Part shown: piece after piece, positions 36,075 to 44,965 of the stretch
Position numbering within the stretch: position 1 is the first letter of the stretch
Layout of the letters: every line of letters begins with the position of its first letter
Assembly: GCA_023443625.1 (NCBI GenBank)
Contig: JAEZTQ010000093.1
Span: 248,001 to 312,000, forward strand
Origin: Bacillota bacterium
Lineage (GTDB): Bacteria > Bacillota_A > Clostridia > Lachnospirales > Lachnospiraceae
Length of the DNA: 64,000 nt
Reading direction: 5' to 3'
Program-made: the position numbers and the translations under genes
Notes under the pieces: generated by a model
Seen by the model: the letters and a program-made list of their open reading frames with translations, nothing else
Told to the model about the DNA's origin: nothing
The model's database searches: none

Positions 36075-37394
36075 CTATTTTTTAAAGACAAAGGAAGTCA
36101 TATCAAATAGGTTCCTTTCATTAAAGGCATCCTTGAACCATCCTGAATACTCATATTCTATCCGAAAATATACTGCATGTCTTCCATTCACCTTCTTCAC
36201 CCGTACCTTATATTCTCCATCATAGAAGCCGATGGGACAGCAGCCGATTTCTTCGCCCTTATGATCGTCATCAATTAATATGCGAATGACCGAGCTACAT
36301 CCTGTTCCCAGAACATTTACGGAGAATTCCATAGTTGTGCTGGAATAGTCCTGACCGAAGTCAAAATACTTGAAGCCGATGACAGCTCCGTTTCGGATTC
36401 CTGTCACAGGTCTGGTATAGCTGTCCTTCTCGGTGATTAGGCATCCTCCCTTTAGGACACAGGCAATCTCTGCAGGTGTGATCTGGTACGGATTTAGGGA
36501 CTCTTCAAACCCTAGTGAGGTCATCTCAACCTGGGGGATGGTGCCATCCGGCAGGATTTCAATTTTTTCTACACAAGCTCTTCTGGATGTTATGGTTCCA
36601 TTGGTCATTCTGTGATAGAATACATACCACTGACCATTGATACAGCAAATGGAACCATGATTATTGCCCGCTGGGTAATCAAAGCCATTGTCAATGATAT
36701 ATCCCTTGCGCTCAAACGGACCGGTAGGTCTCTTTGAAACAGCATAGGCAAGTCTGCTTCCCCTTTGCGGTGAATAGATTAGATAATACAGTCCATTTAC
36801 CTTCCTAGGAGAACTTGCTTCAAAGAAATCATCCGCTTCCCTTCCCGGTTTGATGACATCCTCCAGGTAGGAGCCCTTGAGAATCTCCACCATGTTATCC
36901 GGATTGATCTCACCCATATGGGATTTTTGAAAACCGTAATAGATATAAACTCTTCCATCATCATCCACAAGGACTCCGGCATCATTAAATATACCTTCAT
37001 CGCCAGCATCTTCTTCCTCATATTGATAAGTTGATAGCAGTCGGAATGGCCCCTCTGGGTGATCACTCACCCCCACACAGCCCTTGGCTCCAAGAATGTA
37101 TGCATACAGGTAATATTTCCCATCTTTACATACCACATCCGGCGCATAAAGTTCATTGGAGGTCCAATCGGTGTCTGCTTTATGATCCTGATCGTCACAG
37201 GTATGGAAACTGTCACCGTGACATGTCCAGTTATTCAGATTGTGTATGGAAGCAGACCATACCTTCAACTTATAATCACAGAAGGAGTCTGTACCCACTC
37301 GGTCATGGGAACCGTATAGATACACTCTATCGCCAAAAACTCTCGGCTCTCCGTCCGGTATATATTCCCATAGTGGTAAAATTGGATTTGACAT
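36075..37394 (-). CDS. Glycoside hydrolase family 43 (arabinofuranosidase/xylosidase-like)
   Basis: This is a 439-residue enzyme without signal peptide, so probably cytoplasmic. The first 300 residues match the five-bladed GH43 propeller: NPILPLWEYIPDGEPRVFG at the start (nucleophile-base Asp region), APDVVCKDGKYYLYAY for the central Asp, and FFEASSPRKVNGLYYLIYS with the acid Glu. The rest (310-439) is a beta-sandwich like the C-terminal accessory domains of this family. It would release arabinose or xylose from imported oligosaccharides. It borders a Fic remnant on its 3' side. An AraC regulator is the next gene upstream on the same strand. Confidence 0.88.
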   Translation of the reverse strand: MSNPILPLWEYIPDGEPRVFGDRVYLYGSHDRVGTDSFCDYKLKVWSASIHNLNNWTCHGDSFHTCDDQDHKADTDWTSNELYAPDVVCKDGKYYLYAYILGAKGCVGVSDHPEGPFRLLSTYQYEEEDAGDEGIFNDAGVLVDDDGRVYIYYGFQKSHMGEINPDNMVEILKGSYLEDVIKPGREADDFFEASSPRKVNGLYYLIYSPQRGSRLAYAVSKRPTGPFERKGYIIDNGFDYPAGNNHGSICCINGQWYVFYHRMTNGTITSRRACVEKIEILPDGTIPQVEMTSLGFEESLNPYQITPAEIACVLKGGCLITEKDSYTRPVTGIRNGAVIGFKYFDFGQDYSSTTMEFSVNVLGTGCSSVIRILIDDDHKGEEIGCCPIGFYDGEYKVRVKKVNGRHAVYFRIEYEYSGWFKDAFNERNLFDMTSFVFKK

Positions 37395-37681
37395 ATTCTA
37401 ACTTTCCTTTCTTGCTGCTCCAGATTGCACAAAACCACTTTGTTAATACAGCTCTAATTTATAAATATTATACTATATGGATTTGTGCATATCTAACCAC
37501 AAATTTGCTTAATATTTATTATCTTTTTGCATAGATCATGTTTTTTGTCAACGTATCTTTTAATAATAATAAAAAGTCTGGAATACCTGTTTATAAGGCA
37601 TTCCAGACTGACTTTTCATCATATATCTATTAAAATACAGGATTATGAGTATTTCCAGATTTAAGCACAATTCGTTTCGTC
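37395..37681. other. Spacer with terminator-like hairpin after the AraC gene
   Basis: AGTCTGGAATACC...GGCATTCCAGACT at about 37574-37612 forms a stem (AGTCTGGAAT with ATTCCAGACT). On the minus strand it is followed by TTTTATTATTATT, so it is a terminator for the AraC gene about 70 bases after its stop. The remainder is the GH43 promoter region. Confidence 0.65.
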
Positions 37682-38617
37682 TTAATCATCTTTACGCATA
37701 AATGAATTTTTGCGATATTCTGAGGGACTTTTACCGTTATACTTTTTAAAAATTTTGTTAAAATAGCTCAGTGTTGAGAAATTAACCATGTCAGCAATCT
37801 CTAATATACTTCTGTCTGTTTGATAAAGTAGTTCTTCTGCGCGCCACACACGTAGCTTGTTCTGATGTTCTTTAAAGCTCATTCCAACTACCTGATTAAA
37901 GTTTCTACTAAAATTATAGTAACTCATACCGGCCATTTTAGCAGCAGATTCCATAGTGAGCTTTTCCTCAGGATGCTCTGACATTCTCTTTAGCACAGGT
38001 TCAAGTTTTGATATCTCCGAAAGGTCATAATACTTTTCATTTTCTTCCGTACAGCTAATAATATTTTCCTTCATCAGTAATGATATTAATAAAAAAGTTA
38101 GACCTTTTACACTTAAATACCCAGCCATTTCTGCGTTTTTATCCGTAGTTTCAAATTGTTTTAATGCTGAACCATCCGGATGTTTTTTGCATAATTCCTG
38201 TAATTCTATTAAAATGTCACTTATTTTGCTATCTAGTCCAACATTATAGGCTATATCATTTAGCAGCTTTTTACCACGTTTAATCGTATTGATTTTAATT
38301 AAATCTGACATACCTTGCTCTAGTAAGTCCTTATTAAACTGTAGAACCAAATTCTCTGATGGCTCATTATTAGCACAGGAAAGAGAATGCAATGTCATAG
38401 CCGGAATAAAAACCATATCACCCTGCTTACATAAATGAGACTTTCCGTTCAACGTAATAATAGTCATATTCTTAATAATATATAATATTTCAAAATATGT
38501 ATGCCAATGATACACAAAGTCTGGGCGGTAATTTCTATATACAAAACAGCTCAACATTTGTTCATTAGGTTTCTCGTTACACTGCATTTTCTCCTGATAA
38601 AACATATAACAGTCCAT
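37682..38617 (-). CDS. AraC-family regulator
   Basis: This is a 311-residue transcriptional regulator. The N-terminal part (HWHTYFEILYIIKN, then GDMVFIPAMTLHSL) is a cupin sugar-sensing domain. The C-terminal 100 residues hold two helix-turn-helix motifs (SAAKMAGMSYYNFSRNFNQV, and ILEIADMVNFSTLSYFNKIF). The ATG at 38617 follows GGGAAGG; the frame is open upstream into the 43-bp repeat, but a start there has no ribosome site. It is likely to control the adjacent GH43 gene. Confidence 0.88.
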   Translation of the reverse strand: MDCYMFYQEKMQCNEKPNEQMLSCFVYRNYRPDFVYHWHTYFEILYIIKNMTIITLNGKSHLCKQGDMVFIPAMTLHSLSCANNEPSENLVLQFNKDLLEQGMSDLIKINTIKRGKKLLNDIAYNVGLDSKISDILIELQELCKKHPDGSALKQFETTDKNAEMAGYLSVKGLTFLLISLLMKENIISCTEENEKYYDLSEISKLEPVLKRMSEHPEEKLTMESAAKMAGMSYYNFSRNFNQVVGMSFKEHQNKLRVWRAEELLYQTDRSILEIADMVNFSTLSYFNKIFKKYNGKSPSEYRKNSFMRKDD

Positions 38618-38638
38618 GCCTTCCCTTTGAGGTAGTAA

Positions 38639-38681
38639 CCTCCCAAGCAAATGCAAACAAGGTTTGCATCGTCCTGAGAGG
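38639..38681. repeat. 43-bp palindromic repeat, copy 1
   Basis: The sequence is identical over 43 bases to 39321-39363. It has inner arms ATGCAAAC and GTTTGCAT and outer arms CCTC and GAGG. The flanks differ from those of copy 2. Confidence 0.9.
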
Positions 38682-38693
38682 TAAAGCGATCAC

Positions 38694-38969
38694 TTATGCT
38701 ATTCTTTCCTCTATCGCTTGTAATGCATAGAGTGTTTCAGGATCAATATCAATACACTTACTAGCATCTCTATTACCTTCCAAATCCCATGCCAATGTAT
38801 CGTTAATTATTGTACATGCATTTAAGAAAGTATTCTTATCTGTTAATGGTTGAAAAATCTCTTTCTCCAATAATGGAGAAACATCATATAAAACAATCTT
38901 TCCATCTTCGAAATAAACTGTAACTGTGTAATTCTCATTTGGAATCACTTGAACTATTTCAGGAAACAT
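38694..38969 (-). CDS. DUF2442 family protein
   Basis: This is a 91-residue protein of the DUF2442 family, recognised from VQVIPNENYTVTVYFEDGK, the DVSPLLE stretch and the closing WDLEGNRDASKCIDIDPETLY. It follows the DUF4160 gene by 17 bases. Paired DUF4160/DUF2442 genes are widespread in mobile contexts and are often regarded as a toxin-antitoxin-like module; in that reading this would be the second component. The role is not established. Confidence 0.85.
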   Translation of the reverse strand: MFPEIVQVIPNENYTVTVYFEDGKIVLYDVSPLLEKEIFQPLTDKNTFLNACTIINDTLAWDLEGNRDASKCIDIDPETLYALQAIEERIA

Positions 38970-38986
38970 AGTTTCTCACCTCCGAT

Positions 38987-39247
38987 TTATACCAATGGAC
39001 TTATTCTATTCAATAATTTTCCATCTTTCGACAATTCCCAGTTTTGCATTAATTCATCTTGATGAATTACACACCACGCTAAAATCAATTTAAGTTGTCT
39101 GGACGGCAATGCCCCTTTTATTATTCTAGCATTACAAATATCTACAATGGCTTTATTATCATTATACTCAGCATGAAAATGCGGTGGATTATGATCATCA
39201 TAATACATGGTCACACGTATACCATAAAACAAAGATATCTCCGGCAT
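38987..39247 (-). CDS. DUF4160 family protein
   Basis: This is an 86-residue protein with the DUF4160 signature (MPEISLFYGIRVTMYYDDHN and PPHFHAEYND). The His-x-His stretch could bind metal. The start is placed at the ATG at 39247, nine bases after GGAG; an in-frame ATG three codons upstream directly touches the ribosome site. It is the first gene of the pair with the DUF2442 gene, and the pair is bracketed by identical 43-bp repeats. Confidence 0.85.
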   Translation of the reverse strand: MPEISLFYGIRVTMYYDDHNPPHFHAEYNDNKAIVDICNARIIKGALPSRQLKLILAWCVIHQDELMQNWELSKDGKLLNRISPLV

Positions 39248-39320
39248 GTTTTTCATCTCCTTTTCAATTATATTTCTATATATATTTTACCACAGTTCTC
39301 TAAAAAAATATACCAAAAAA

Positions 39321-39363
39321 CCTCCCAAGCAAATGCAAACAAGGTTTGCATCGTCCTGAGAGG
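39321..39363 (-). repeat. 43-bp palindromic repeat, copy 2, also rpsI terminator
   Basis: This copy is identical to 38639-38681. On the minus strand it is followed by TTTTTTGG, so it also acts as a rho-independent terminator 70 bases after the rpsI stop. Confidence 0.85.
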
Positions 39364-39435
39364 CTCTGAATAGTTATATTCGTTTGATGAAGTTTGCATA
39401 CAAACTTCCATGAGCTTTGCAAAGCAAAGACCATA

Positions 39436-39828
39436 TTATCTCTTGGAGAACTGAGGAGCACGACGAGCTGCCTTTAAGCCGTACTTCTTTCTTTCCTTCA
39501 TTCTTGGATCTCTTGTTAAGAAACCTGCTTTCTTAAGTGCAGGACGGTAATCTGCATCAGCGTGTAATAACGCTCTGGAGACACCATGTCTGATTGCACC
39601 AGCTTGGCCAGTGAATCCGCCTCCCTTAACGTTTACCAATACATCAAATTTATCCTGTGTATCAGTAAGTACAAGTGGCTGACGTACAATTAATTTTAAG
39701 GTATCTAAACCAAAATAATTGTCCATCTCTCTCTTATTTATGATAACCTTGCCTGTTCCAGGTACAAGGTAAACTCTTGCAATACTGCTCTTTCTTCTAC
39801 CAGTTCCGTAATATCTTGCCTTAGCCAA
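39436..39828 (-). CDS. rpsI: Small-subunit ribosomal protein uS9
   Basis: S9 reaches the ribosomal P site through its basic tail. The 130-residue protein has the family N-terminus ([20 protein letters not shown]), the [19 protein letters not shown] block and the conserved end [11 protein letters not shown]. It lies 28 bases after rplM in the usual two-gene operon. Confidence 0.98.
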   Translation of the reverse strand: MAKARYYGTGRRKSSIARVYLVPGTGKVIINKREMDNYFGLDTLKLIVRQPLVLTDTQDKFDVLVNVKGGGFTGQAGAIRHGVSRALLHADADYRPALKKAGFLTRDPRMKERKKYGLKAARRAPQFSKR

Positions 39829-39856
39829 TGTATTTTCCTCCTTTCAACCTCTCTGA

Positions 39857-40291
39857 TTAATATTTAATCTCTAATGCTTCCGGTTTCTGAGCTGCATGTG
39901 TATGCTCAGGTCCTGCAAATACATGTAATTTTGTAATCATGGATCTTCCTAAAGGTCCCTTTGGAAGCATTCCTTTCACTGCAAGTCTGATTACTTCTGT
40001 AGAGTCTTTAGCCATCATCTGAGCTAAAGTTGTCTCTCTCATACCACCTGGATAATCAGAGTGGTTGTAATAAATCTTCTGCTCCATCTTCTTACCAGTT
40101 GTAGTAATTTTATCTGCATTTACAACGATTACATAATCACCTGTATCAATGTGAGGAGTAAAGGTTGGTTTGTTTTTACCTCTTAATATTGCGGCAATCT
40201 CAGATGTGAGACGTCCTAATGTATGTCCTGTAGCATCAACCACATACCATTTTCTTTCAATAGTAGCCGGACTAGCCATAAAACTTTTCAT
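39857..40291 (-). CDS. rplM: Large-subunit ribosomal protein uL13
   Basis: L13 is an early 50S assembly protein. The 144-residue protein has [39 protein letters not shown] and the [12 protein letters not shown] motif. A GGAGGT lies seven bases before the ATG. The gene has a strong promoter and a leader of about 165 bases. Confidence 0.98.
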   Translation of the reverse strand: MKSFMASPATIERKWYVVDATGHTLGRLTSEIAAILRGKNKPTFTPHIDTGDYVIVVNADKITTTGKKMEQKIYYNHSDYPGGMRETTLAQMMAKDSTEVIRLAVKGMLPKGPLGRSMITKLHVFAGPEHTHAAQKPEALEIKY

Positions 40292-40455
40292 TGGTTTACC
40301 TCCTTATGAAAATATATTCTCCAAAATTTTATTTTCTCTTCACGACCGTAACGCTTTATATCAAGTCAAAAAGCAATATACTGTGTCAAATTCATTAATC
40401 ACGAGCTCAAATACTATTACCGGGGCTTTGGTTCAAGTATTCTCACGTCACAATT
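40292..40455 (-). promoter_or_regulatory. Probable L13 autoregulatory leader
   Basis: The transcript from the promoter at 40461-40489 has a leader of about 165 bases with several stems, including AATACT...AGTATT near 40417-40445. Its place and length fit the L13 leader known from Firmicutes, in which L13 binds its own mRNA. I did not verify the consensus fold. Confidence 0.5.
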
Positions 40456-40460
40456 CATTA

Positions 40461-40489
40461 TTATATAATATGTTTCCCAGTGTGTCAAG
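40461..40489 (-). promoter_or_regulatory. Sigma-A promoter of rplM-rpsI
   Basis: TTGACA, a 17-base spacer and TATAAT on the minus strand match the sigma-A consensus exactly. Confidence 0.9.
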
Positions 40490-40530
40490 CAATTTCCAAT
40501 AAATATGTACCAGCAAAACTCCTTTTTTTG

Positions 40531-40624
40531 TTACAGTTCTGGCCATGTAAGAGAATTGAAAACCCCTTGGTAAGTTTCTTGCATACAAGTCCTTTTCATT
40601 TTTCTTATATGGACAGAGCTGTAA
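40531..40624. repeat. Long imperfect inverted repeat, 94 bp
   Basis: Outer arms of 22 bases (TTACAGTTCTGGCCATGTAA ... TTATATGGACAGAGCTGTAA) match with three differences. Nested inner arms GAAAA/TTTTC and CTTG/CAAG follow. It lies 8 bases from a second element of the same length. Confidence 0.55.
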
Positions 40625-40632
40625 TTTATTAC

Positions 40633-40726
40633 TAAATATAGGCTGCTGCTATGTAGTATATCACCAAATACCAGATTATTTTATCTAATATTTTTAAGTG
40701 TACCACATAACAGTAGCCCATATTTA
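40633..40726. repeat. Long imperfect inverted repeat, 94 bp (neighbour of 40531-40624)
   Basis: Arms of 26 bases (TAAATATAGGCTGCTGCTAT... with its near complement ATAACAGTAGCCCATATTTA) have four differences, three of which become G-U pairs on the minus strand. The downstream 110 bases to the GH13 stop show no gene. Confidence 0.55.
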
Positions 40727-40836
40727 ATATATGAATTATTCTCCCAATAAACTCATCTTAAATTATATTACTTTATATTTCTCTAGTACCCATATACTCT
40801 AAACAGCTCTACTTACATTCCAAGCATGGTAAAGCG

Positions 40837-42540
40837 TTATTTCTTTAATATAACGATGGAGTATATGGGCATATTTAGTACACCATCTTCTAATGTAACT
40901 GCATTACCATCCACAGACATGTATCCCCGAATGTTTAATTCTCCATATCCTGCTTTATTTAAATCTACCGCTGCTATATCATTATTAATATTGTAGACAA
41001 TTACAAGCTCACTACCCTCATATACTTTCTTCAGAGCACAGATATTATCATCCGTAAGTTCATCAATAGCACTTATATCCCCTCTAGCAATCTCCGGGTT
41101 TTCGTTACGGATGCGAAGAGCACGTCTGTAGTAATTTAAGATTGATAAAGGATCCTGCTCTTGCTCATCCAGAGGTTTAAATGTCTGTTCAACCTCATCT
41201 GCTCCTATTGGCGGATTTGACATACCGGTTTTGTTTGTTGTACTCCACTGCATGGGTAGACGCTTATTCTCATCTCTATCCCCCATACTGTTCATACCGA
41301 TTTCTTCTCCGTAATAGACAAAGGGACTTCCATTTAAGGTAAGTAATATGCCTGCTGCCATTTTCATCTGATTATCATTATAGGAACATTGGGCTGAGAC
41401 CCTTGTCGTATCATGATTGCTAAGAAAGGGTGCATCAATATAGTCTGGATTATTCTCAGCATAGCTTTGATTTATATTAATTAGTGATTTTAAGAAGGAT
41501 TTTGCAGAGAAGGTTCCTAATTTCTTCACTGCCGATGCAATAATTCCATTATATTGAGCTACAGGAAAATTAAAAAAGCTCTTTACTCCGCTTTTATAAT
41601 AGGAAGAAATAAGTCCTGCTTGATCAAAGACTTCTCCAACAATATAGGCATCCTTATTGATACTTTTCACATAATCATTGAACCATTCTAGTACTTCTAT
41701 GTTCTTGGAGGTTACACCAGAATAATATTCTTTAGCAGCATCCAGTCGAAAACCATCAATACCCAGGTCAAGCCAGAATTTGGCCGCTTTTTCGATTTCT
41801 TCCCTTAGCTCTTGACTTTCCAATGCCAGATCGGGCATTAGAATCCAGAATACACCTTCATAGTACCACTTAGAGATGCCAGTGGGGTAGTAATCGTTAC
41901 TTCCTTCATACTCATTAGTAAAATGATAATATCCAACAGAAGGGCATTCTTTTAAATCAGGCTCTTCATCCACTCCCAGACTCTCAAGATATTGAACCGC
42001 TTCTTTAAACCAGGGATGCTCTACTGAAGTATGATTGAATACAAAATCAATAATTAACCTTATATTCCTTTTATGGCATTCTGATACAAGATTTTCAAAA
42101 TCCTCCAGGGTTCCGTACTGGGGATCTACGGTATAATAATCTGTGACATCATATTTATGATAGGTGGGGGATGGCATAATAGGCATTAGCCAAATTCCGT
42201 TAAAACCCATATCACTTATATAATCTAATTTGGAGATAATCCCATTGAAATCACCCATTCCATCACCATTACTATCACAATAGGAAGCAACAAATATCTC
42301 ATAGTAATTTCTGTAATCATCCTCAATAATATTAATTGCCTGTTCATATTCGTACTTCACTGTCTGAATGTCATCTCCAATGTTCTCAGGAACAGGTGTA
42401 GATGTCCCTTCTATATTGTTTAAAACCTGAGCTTTATCTTTGGTATCCTTACTATTCACTTTTGCTTTATTACTGCATCCAGAAAATAATGGAAACACCA
42501 TGATGGCGCATAAAAACATGGCAATTATTCTTCTTCTCAT
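40837..42540 (-). CDS. Alpha-amylase family (GH13) lipoprotein
   Basis: This is a 567-residue secreted enzyme. The N-terminus has a lipoprotein signal (LFSGC with the lipid-modified Cys near residue 22) followed by a polar linker to about residue 90. The GH13 barrel has the four conserved regions: DFVFNHTS, GFRLDAAKEYY with the nucleophile Asp, GEVFDQ with the acid Glu, and FLSNHDTTR. A DSNGDGMGDFNGI calcium-binding loop lies at the start of the barrel. It would degrade starch or glycogen at the surface into malto-oligosaccharides for the adjacent importer. It is the last gene of locus 1; the ATG follows GGAGGAAAT. Confidence 0.92.
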   Translation of the reverse strand: MRRRIIAMFLCAIMVFPLFSGCSNKAKVNSKDTKDKAQVLNNIEGTSTPVPENIGDDIQTVKYEYEQAINIIEDDYRNYYEIFVASYCDSNGDGMGDFNGIISKLDYISDMGFNGIWLMPIMPSPTYHKYDVTDYYTVDPQYGTLEDFENLVSECHKRNIRLIIDFVFNHTSVEHPWFKEAVQYLESLGVDEEPDLKECPSVGYYHFTNEYEGSNDYYPTGISKWYYEGVFWILMPDLALESQELREEIEKAAKFWLDLGIDGFRLDAAKEYYSGVTSKNIEVLEWFNDYVKSINKDAYIVGEVFDQAGLISSYYKSGVKSFFNFPVAQYNGIIASAVKKLGTFSAKSFLKSLININQSYAENNPDYIDAPFLSNHDTTRVSAQCSYNDNQMKMAAGILLTLNGSPFVYYGEEIGMNSMGDRDENKRLPMQWSTTNKTGMSNPPIGADEVEQTFKPLDEQEQDPLSILNYYRRALRIRNENPEIARGDISAIDELTDDNICALKKVYEGSELVIVYNINNDIAAVDLNKAGYGELNIRGYMSVDGNAVTLEDGVLNMPIYSIVILKK

Positions 42541-42590
42541 ATTTCCTCCGACCTTTATCAAGGCATAATATTAAATTTTTAGGACAGCTC

Positions 42591-43466
42591 TTATCCCTTT
42601 ACTGCACCTGATATACCTTCTGTAAAAAATCTCTGTGTATATAAGAATAATATAGCGATAGGAATAGATATAACAACACAGCCGGCAAAGAAGGTAGTAT
42701 AATAATATAAAAGAAATTCTTTCTGAAGCATATCCCACAAGCCAATGGCAACGGTATAGTACTTCCTGTCCTGTCCCAGGATTACCCGGGCGAAAATGTA
42801 ATCCACCCATGGTGCCATAAAAGAAGTTATCAGAGTATTTACGATAATAGGTTTTGATAATGGAATAGTGATTTTTCTAAATACCTGCCATTTGGTAGCT
42901 CCATCAATATACGCCGCTTCATCAATCGTCTTGGGAATTGTATCAAAGAAACCCTTCGCTACATAAAAACATAGGCAAGCACCCGCCGAATATACCAGGA
43001 CCAGCGCAAATAGTTTAAAGGAACCCTTTTCTAAAAGACCAAAGCCCTTTAAAATATAATATACAGCTATCATGGACATAAATCCTGGAAACATTCCAAG
43101 GATTAAAGCAATATTCATTAGCTTTTTACGCATTTTAAACCGAAGTCTTGACAGTACGTAAGAAATGCATAATACAAAAAATGCAGAAATCAAGCAGCTT
43201 GCAATTGCCACAATTAAGGTATTGATAAACCATCTCGTGAATACCAGGCTTCCATTTTGAGAAAATAAATTCTTGTAGTTATCCAGTGTGTAACCCCTAG
43301 GGAATATATAGCTTGTATAGGTTCCTTTTTCCTTGCGTAAAGAGGTTAAGATTACAAAGAAAATAGGAAGTACCCAGATAGCCCCAGCAACAGCCAGAAA
43401 TAAATGTACCACAGAATCGCATATTATTTTTCTCTTTGAACGAGTTTTGCTTATTATTTTACTCAT
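42591..43466 (-). CDS. CUT1 sugar ABC permease, MalG type
   Basis: This is a 291-residue integral membrane protein with six hydrophobic segments and the EAA motif (EAAYIDGATKWQVFRKITIP) that contacts the ATPase. It is the shorter of the two permeases, as MalG is. The ATG shares a base with the stop of the MalF-type gene upstream, which implies coupled translation. Confidence 0.92.
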   Translation of the reverse strand: MSKIISKTRSKRKIICDSVVHLFLAVAGAIWVLPIFFVILTSLRKEKGTYTSYIFPRGYTLDNYKNLFSQNGSLVFTRWFINTLIVAIASCLISAFFVLCISYVLSRLRFKMRKKLMNIALILGMFPGFMSMIAVYYILKGFGLLEKGSFKLFALVLVYSAGACLCFYVAKGFFDTIPKTIDEAAYIDGATKWQVFRKITIPLSKPIIVNTLITSFMAPWVDYIFARVILGQDRKYYTVAIGLWDMLQKEFLLYYYTTFFAGCVVISIPIAILFLYTQRFFTEGISGAVKG

Positions 43467-44854
43467 TATTGAAACGCCTCCTCATCTTTATAGGATCTTG
43501 TACGACGATAGGTAAGCAAGGATATTAAAGCCAATATTACAAATACGATGATACCAACAACTGCACCTAAGTTGTATTCTTTATTGGTAATTGTAAGCTT
43601 AAAGAGCCAGGTAACTAACAAATCCGTCTTTCCAGCATAATAGTAATCCAGAGATTCAGGACCTCCTCCTGTTAATAAGAAGATAACATTAAAGTTATTA
43701 ATATTACCAACAAAAGTAGTAATTAAGGTAGGGGTTGTGATAAATAGCATATAGGGCAATGTTATTTTGAAGAAAGCAACAAGGGAATTTGCTCCGTCAA
43801 CCCTGGCTGAATCATATAAATCCTTTGGGATATTCTGCAATATACCTGTGGTACTTAGCATAGTATAAGGAACACCAATCCAGATATTAACACAGATAAT
43901 CGTGATTTTAGCTAATGTGGGATCCGTTAAAAAGGGAATGGAAGTTTCTATTAACCCCAGACTTTTTAGTAAGGAATTCACCGGGCCATTGGTATTAAAA
44001 ATTGTACTCATAAATAAAAGGGATACAAATTGAGGAACTGCGATGGATAATACGAAGAGAAACCTCCAAAAGCCTTTACAACGTGTTCCTTCCCGATTAA
44101 TGATCAGCGCTAAAATCGTTCCTAATATGTAACAGGTGAATGTGGAGAAGACCGCCCATACAATAGTCCAGGATAATACTGGCCAGAAGGTTCTTGATAA
44201 TTCTCCTCCACGCTGAAACATTTCAATGAAATTATCAAATCCAACCCAGTCAAACAAGTTACCGGGTGGCTGATGCTTCTGATCATAATTGGTAAATGCA
44301 ATCAAAATCATAAAGATCAGGGGAACGATAGTAAAACATAAAACACCCAGGATAGGGAGGGAAAGTAGAGTCTTATGGAGATTTTGCTGCCCTAAGGATT
44401 TTAAATCATCAAGAAAACTGGGAACCGGTCTTCCTAGTTCCTTTCTTATTTGTGCATTATATGCACTTTTTACCGAGGATACTAAAGCAAATAGAAAGAT
44501 AATTGATACAACGATAGTAATAACCCCATAGAGCAGACAAAGCATGGAATTGTCCCCAATTAGATATTCATATACCTGCTTCTTTTCATTAAAAACTTCT
44601 TCCTGCAAGGTTGTTCCCAGTGTAACAAAATCGCCTATAGCTTTAATTCCATAGTTGATCATATAGAATATGTACACAATTTCTATTCCTAATAACAGTA
44701 GCCCTCGTATAATCTGTTTATGAAGGATATTGCCCAAGCCAAAGATGACTGCTGATAATTTAGTAAGTACATTACCGTATTTTAATGCAGTACCAAGGCT
44801 GGCATTATTATATGAGACTGATTTTGCCGATGATTTATTCATCCTGCCGTCCAT
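43466..44854 (-). CDS. CUT1 sugar ABC permease, MalF type, with extended N-terminus
   Basis: This 462-residue protein has the MalF-like permease domain in its C-terminal 280 residues, including the EAA-like block LYDSARVDGANSLVAFFKIT. The N-terminal 170 residues add extra membrane segments, as in maltose transporters with long MalF. The start at 44854 (MDGRMNKS) follows GGAGGAAGG. It belongs with the downstream MalG-type gene and the upstream binding protein. Confidence 0.9.
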   Translation of the reverse strand: MDGRMNKSSAKSVSYNNASLGTALKYGNVLTKLSAVIFGLGNILHKQIIRGLLLLGIEIVYIFYMINYGIKAIGDFVTLGTTLQEEVFNEKKQVYEYLIGDNSMLCLLYGVITIVVSIIFLFALVSSVKSAYNAQIRKELGRPVPSFLDDLKSLGQQNLHKTLLSLPILGVLCFTIVPLIFMILIAFTNYDQKHQPPGNLFDWVGFDNFIEMFQRGGELSRTFWPVLSWTIVWAVFSTFTCYILGTILALIINREGTRCKGFWRFLFVLSIAVPQFVSLLFMSTIFNTNGPVNSLLKSLGLIETSIPFLTDPTLAKITIICVNIWIGVPYTMLSTTGILQNIPKDLYDSARVDGANSLVAFFKITLPYMLFITTPTLITTFVGNINNFNVIFLLTGGGPESLDYYYAGKTDLLVTWLFKLTITNKEYNLGAVVGIIVFVILALISLLTYRRTRSYKDEEAFQ

Positions 44855-44965
44855 AACCTTCCTCCTCCTATTTCTTTTCAACTCTGCGGTTTCACATGGT
44901 AGAAACGGAATGTCCTTATTTCAGAACATTCCGCTCCTAATTTAGCTTAAATCTATTTCAATATG

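Noticed and set aside
35748..37394. A GH43-Fic fusion protein made by stop-codon read-through
   Set aside because: The frames are in register across a TAG, but the Fic part is truncated at its start and no read-through signal is visible. A deletion scar is simpler.
37031..37534. A 167-codon open frame on the plus strand
   Set aside because: It lies mostly antisense to the well-supported GH43 gene, has a Cys/His-rich composition typical of shadow frames and has no ribosome site.
38639..39363. CRISPR array, suggested by two identical 43-bp palindromic repeats
   Set aside because: Only two copies exist, 640 bases apart, with genes between them. No spacers and no cas genes.
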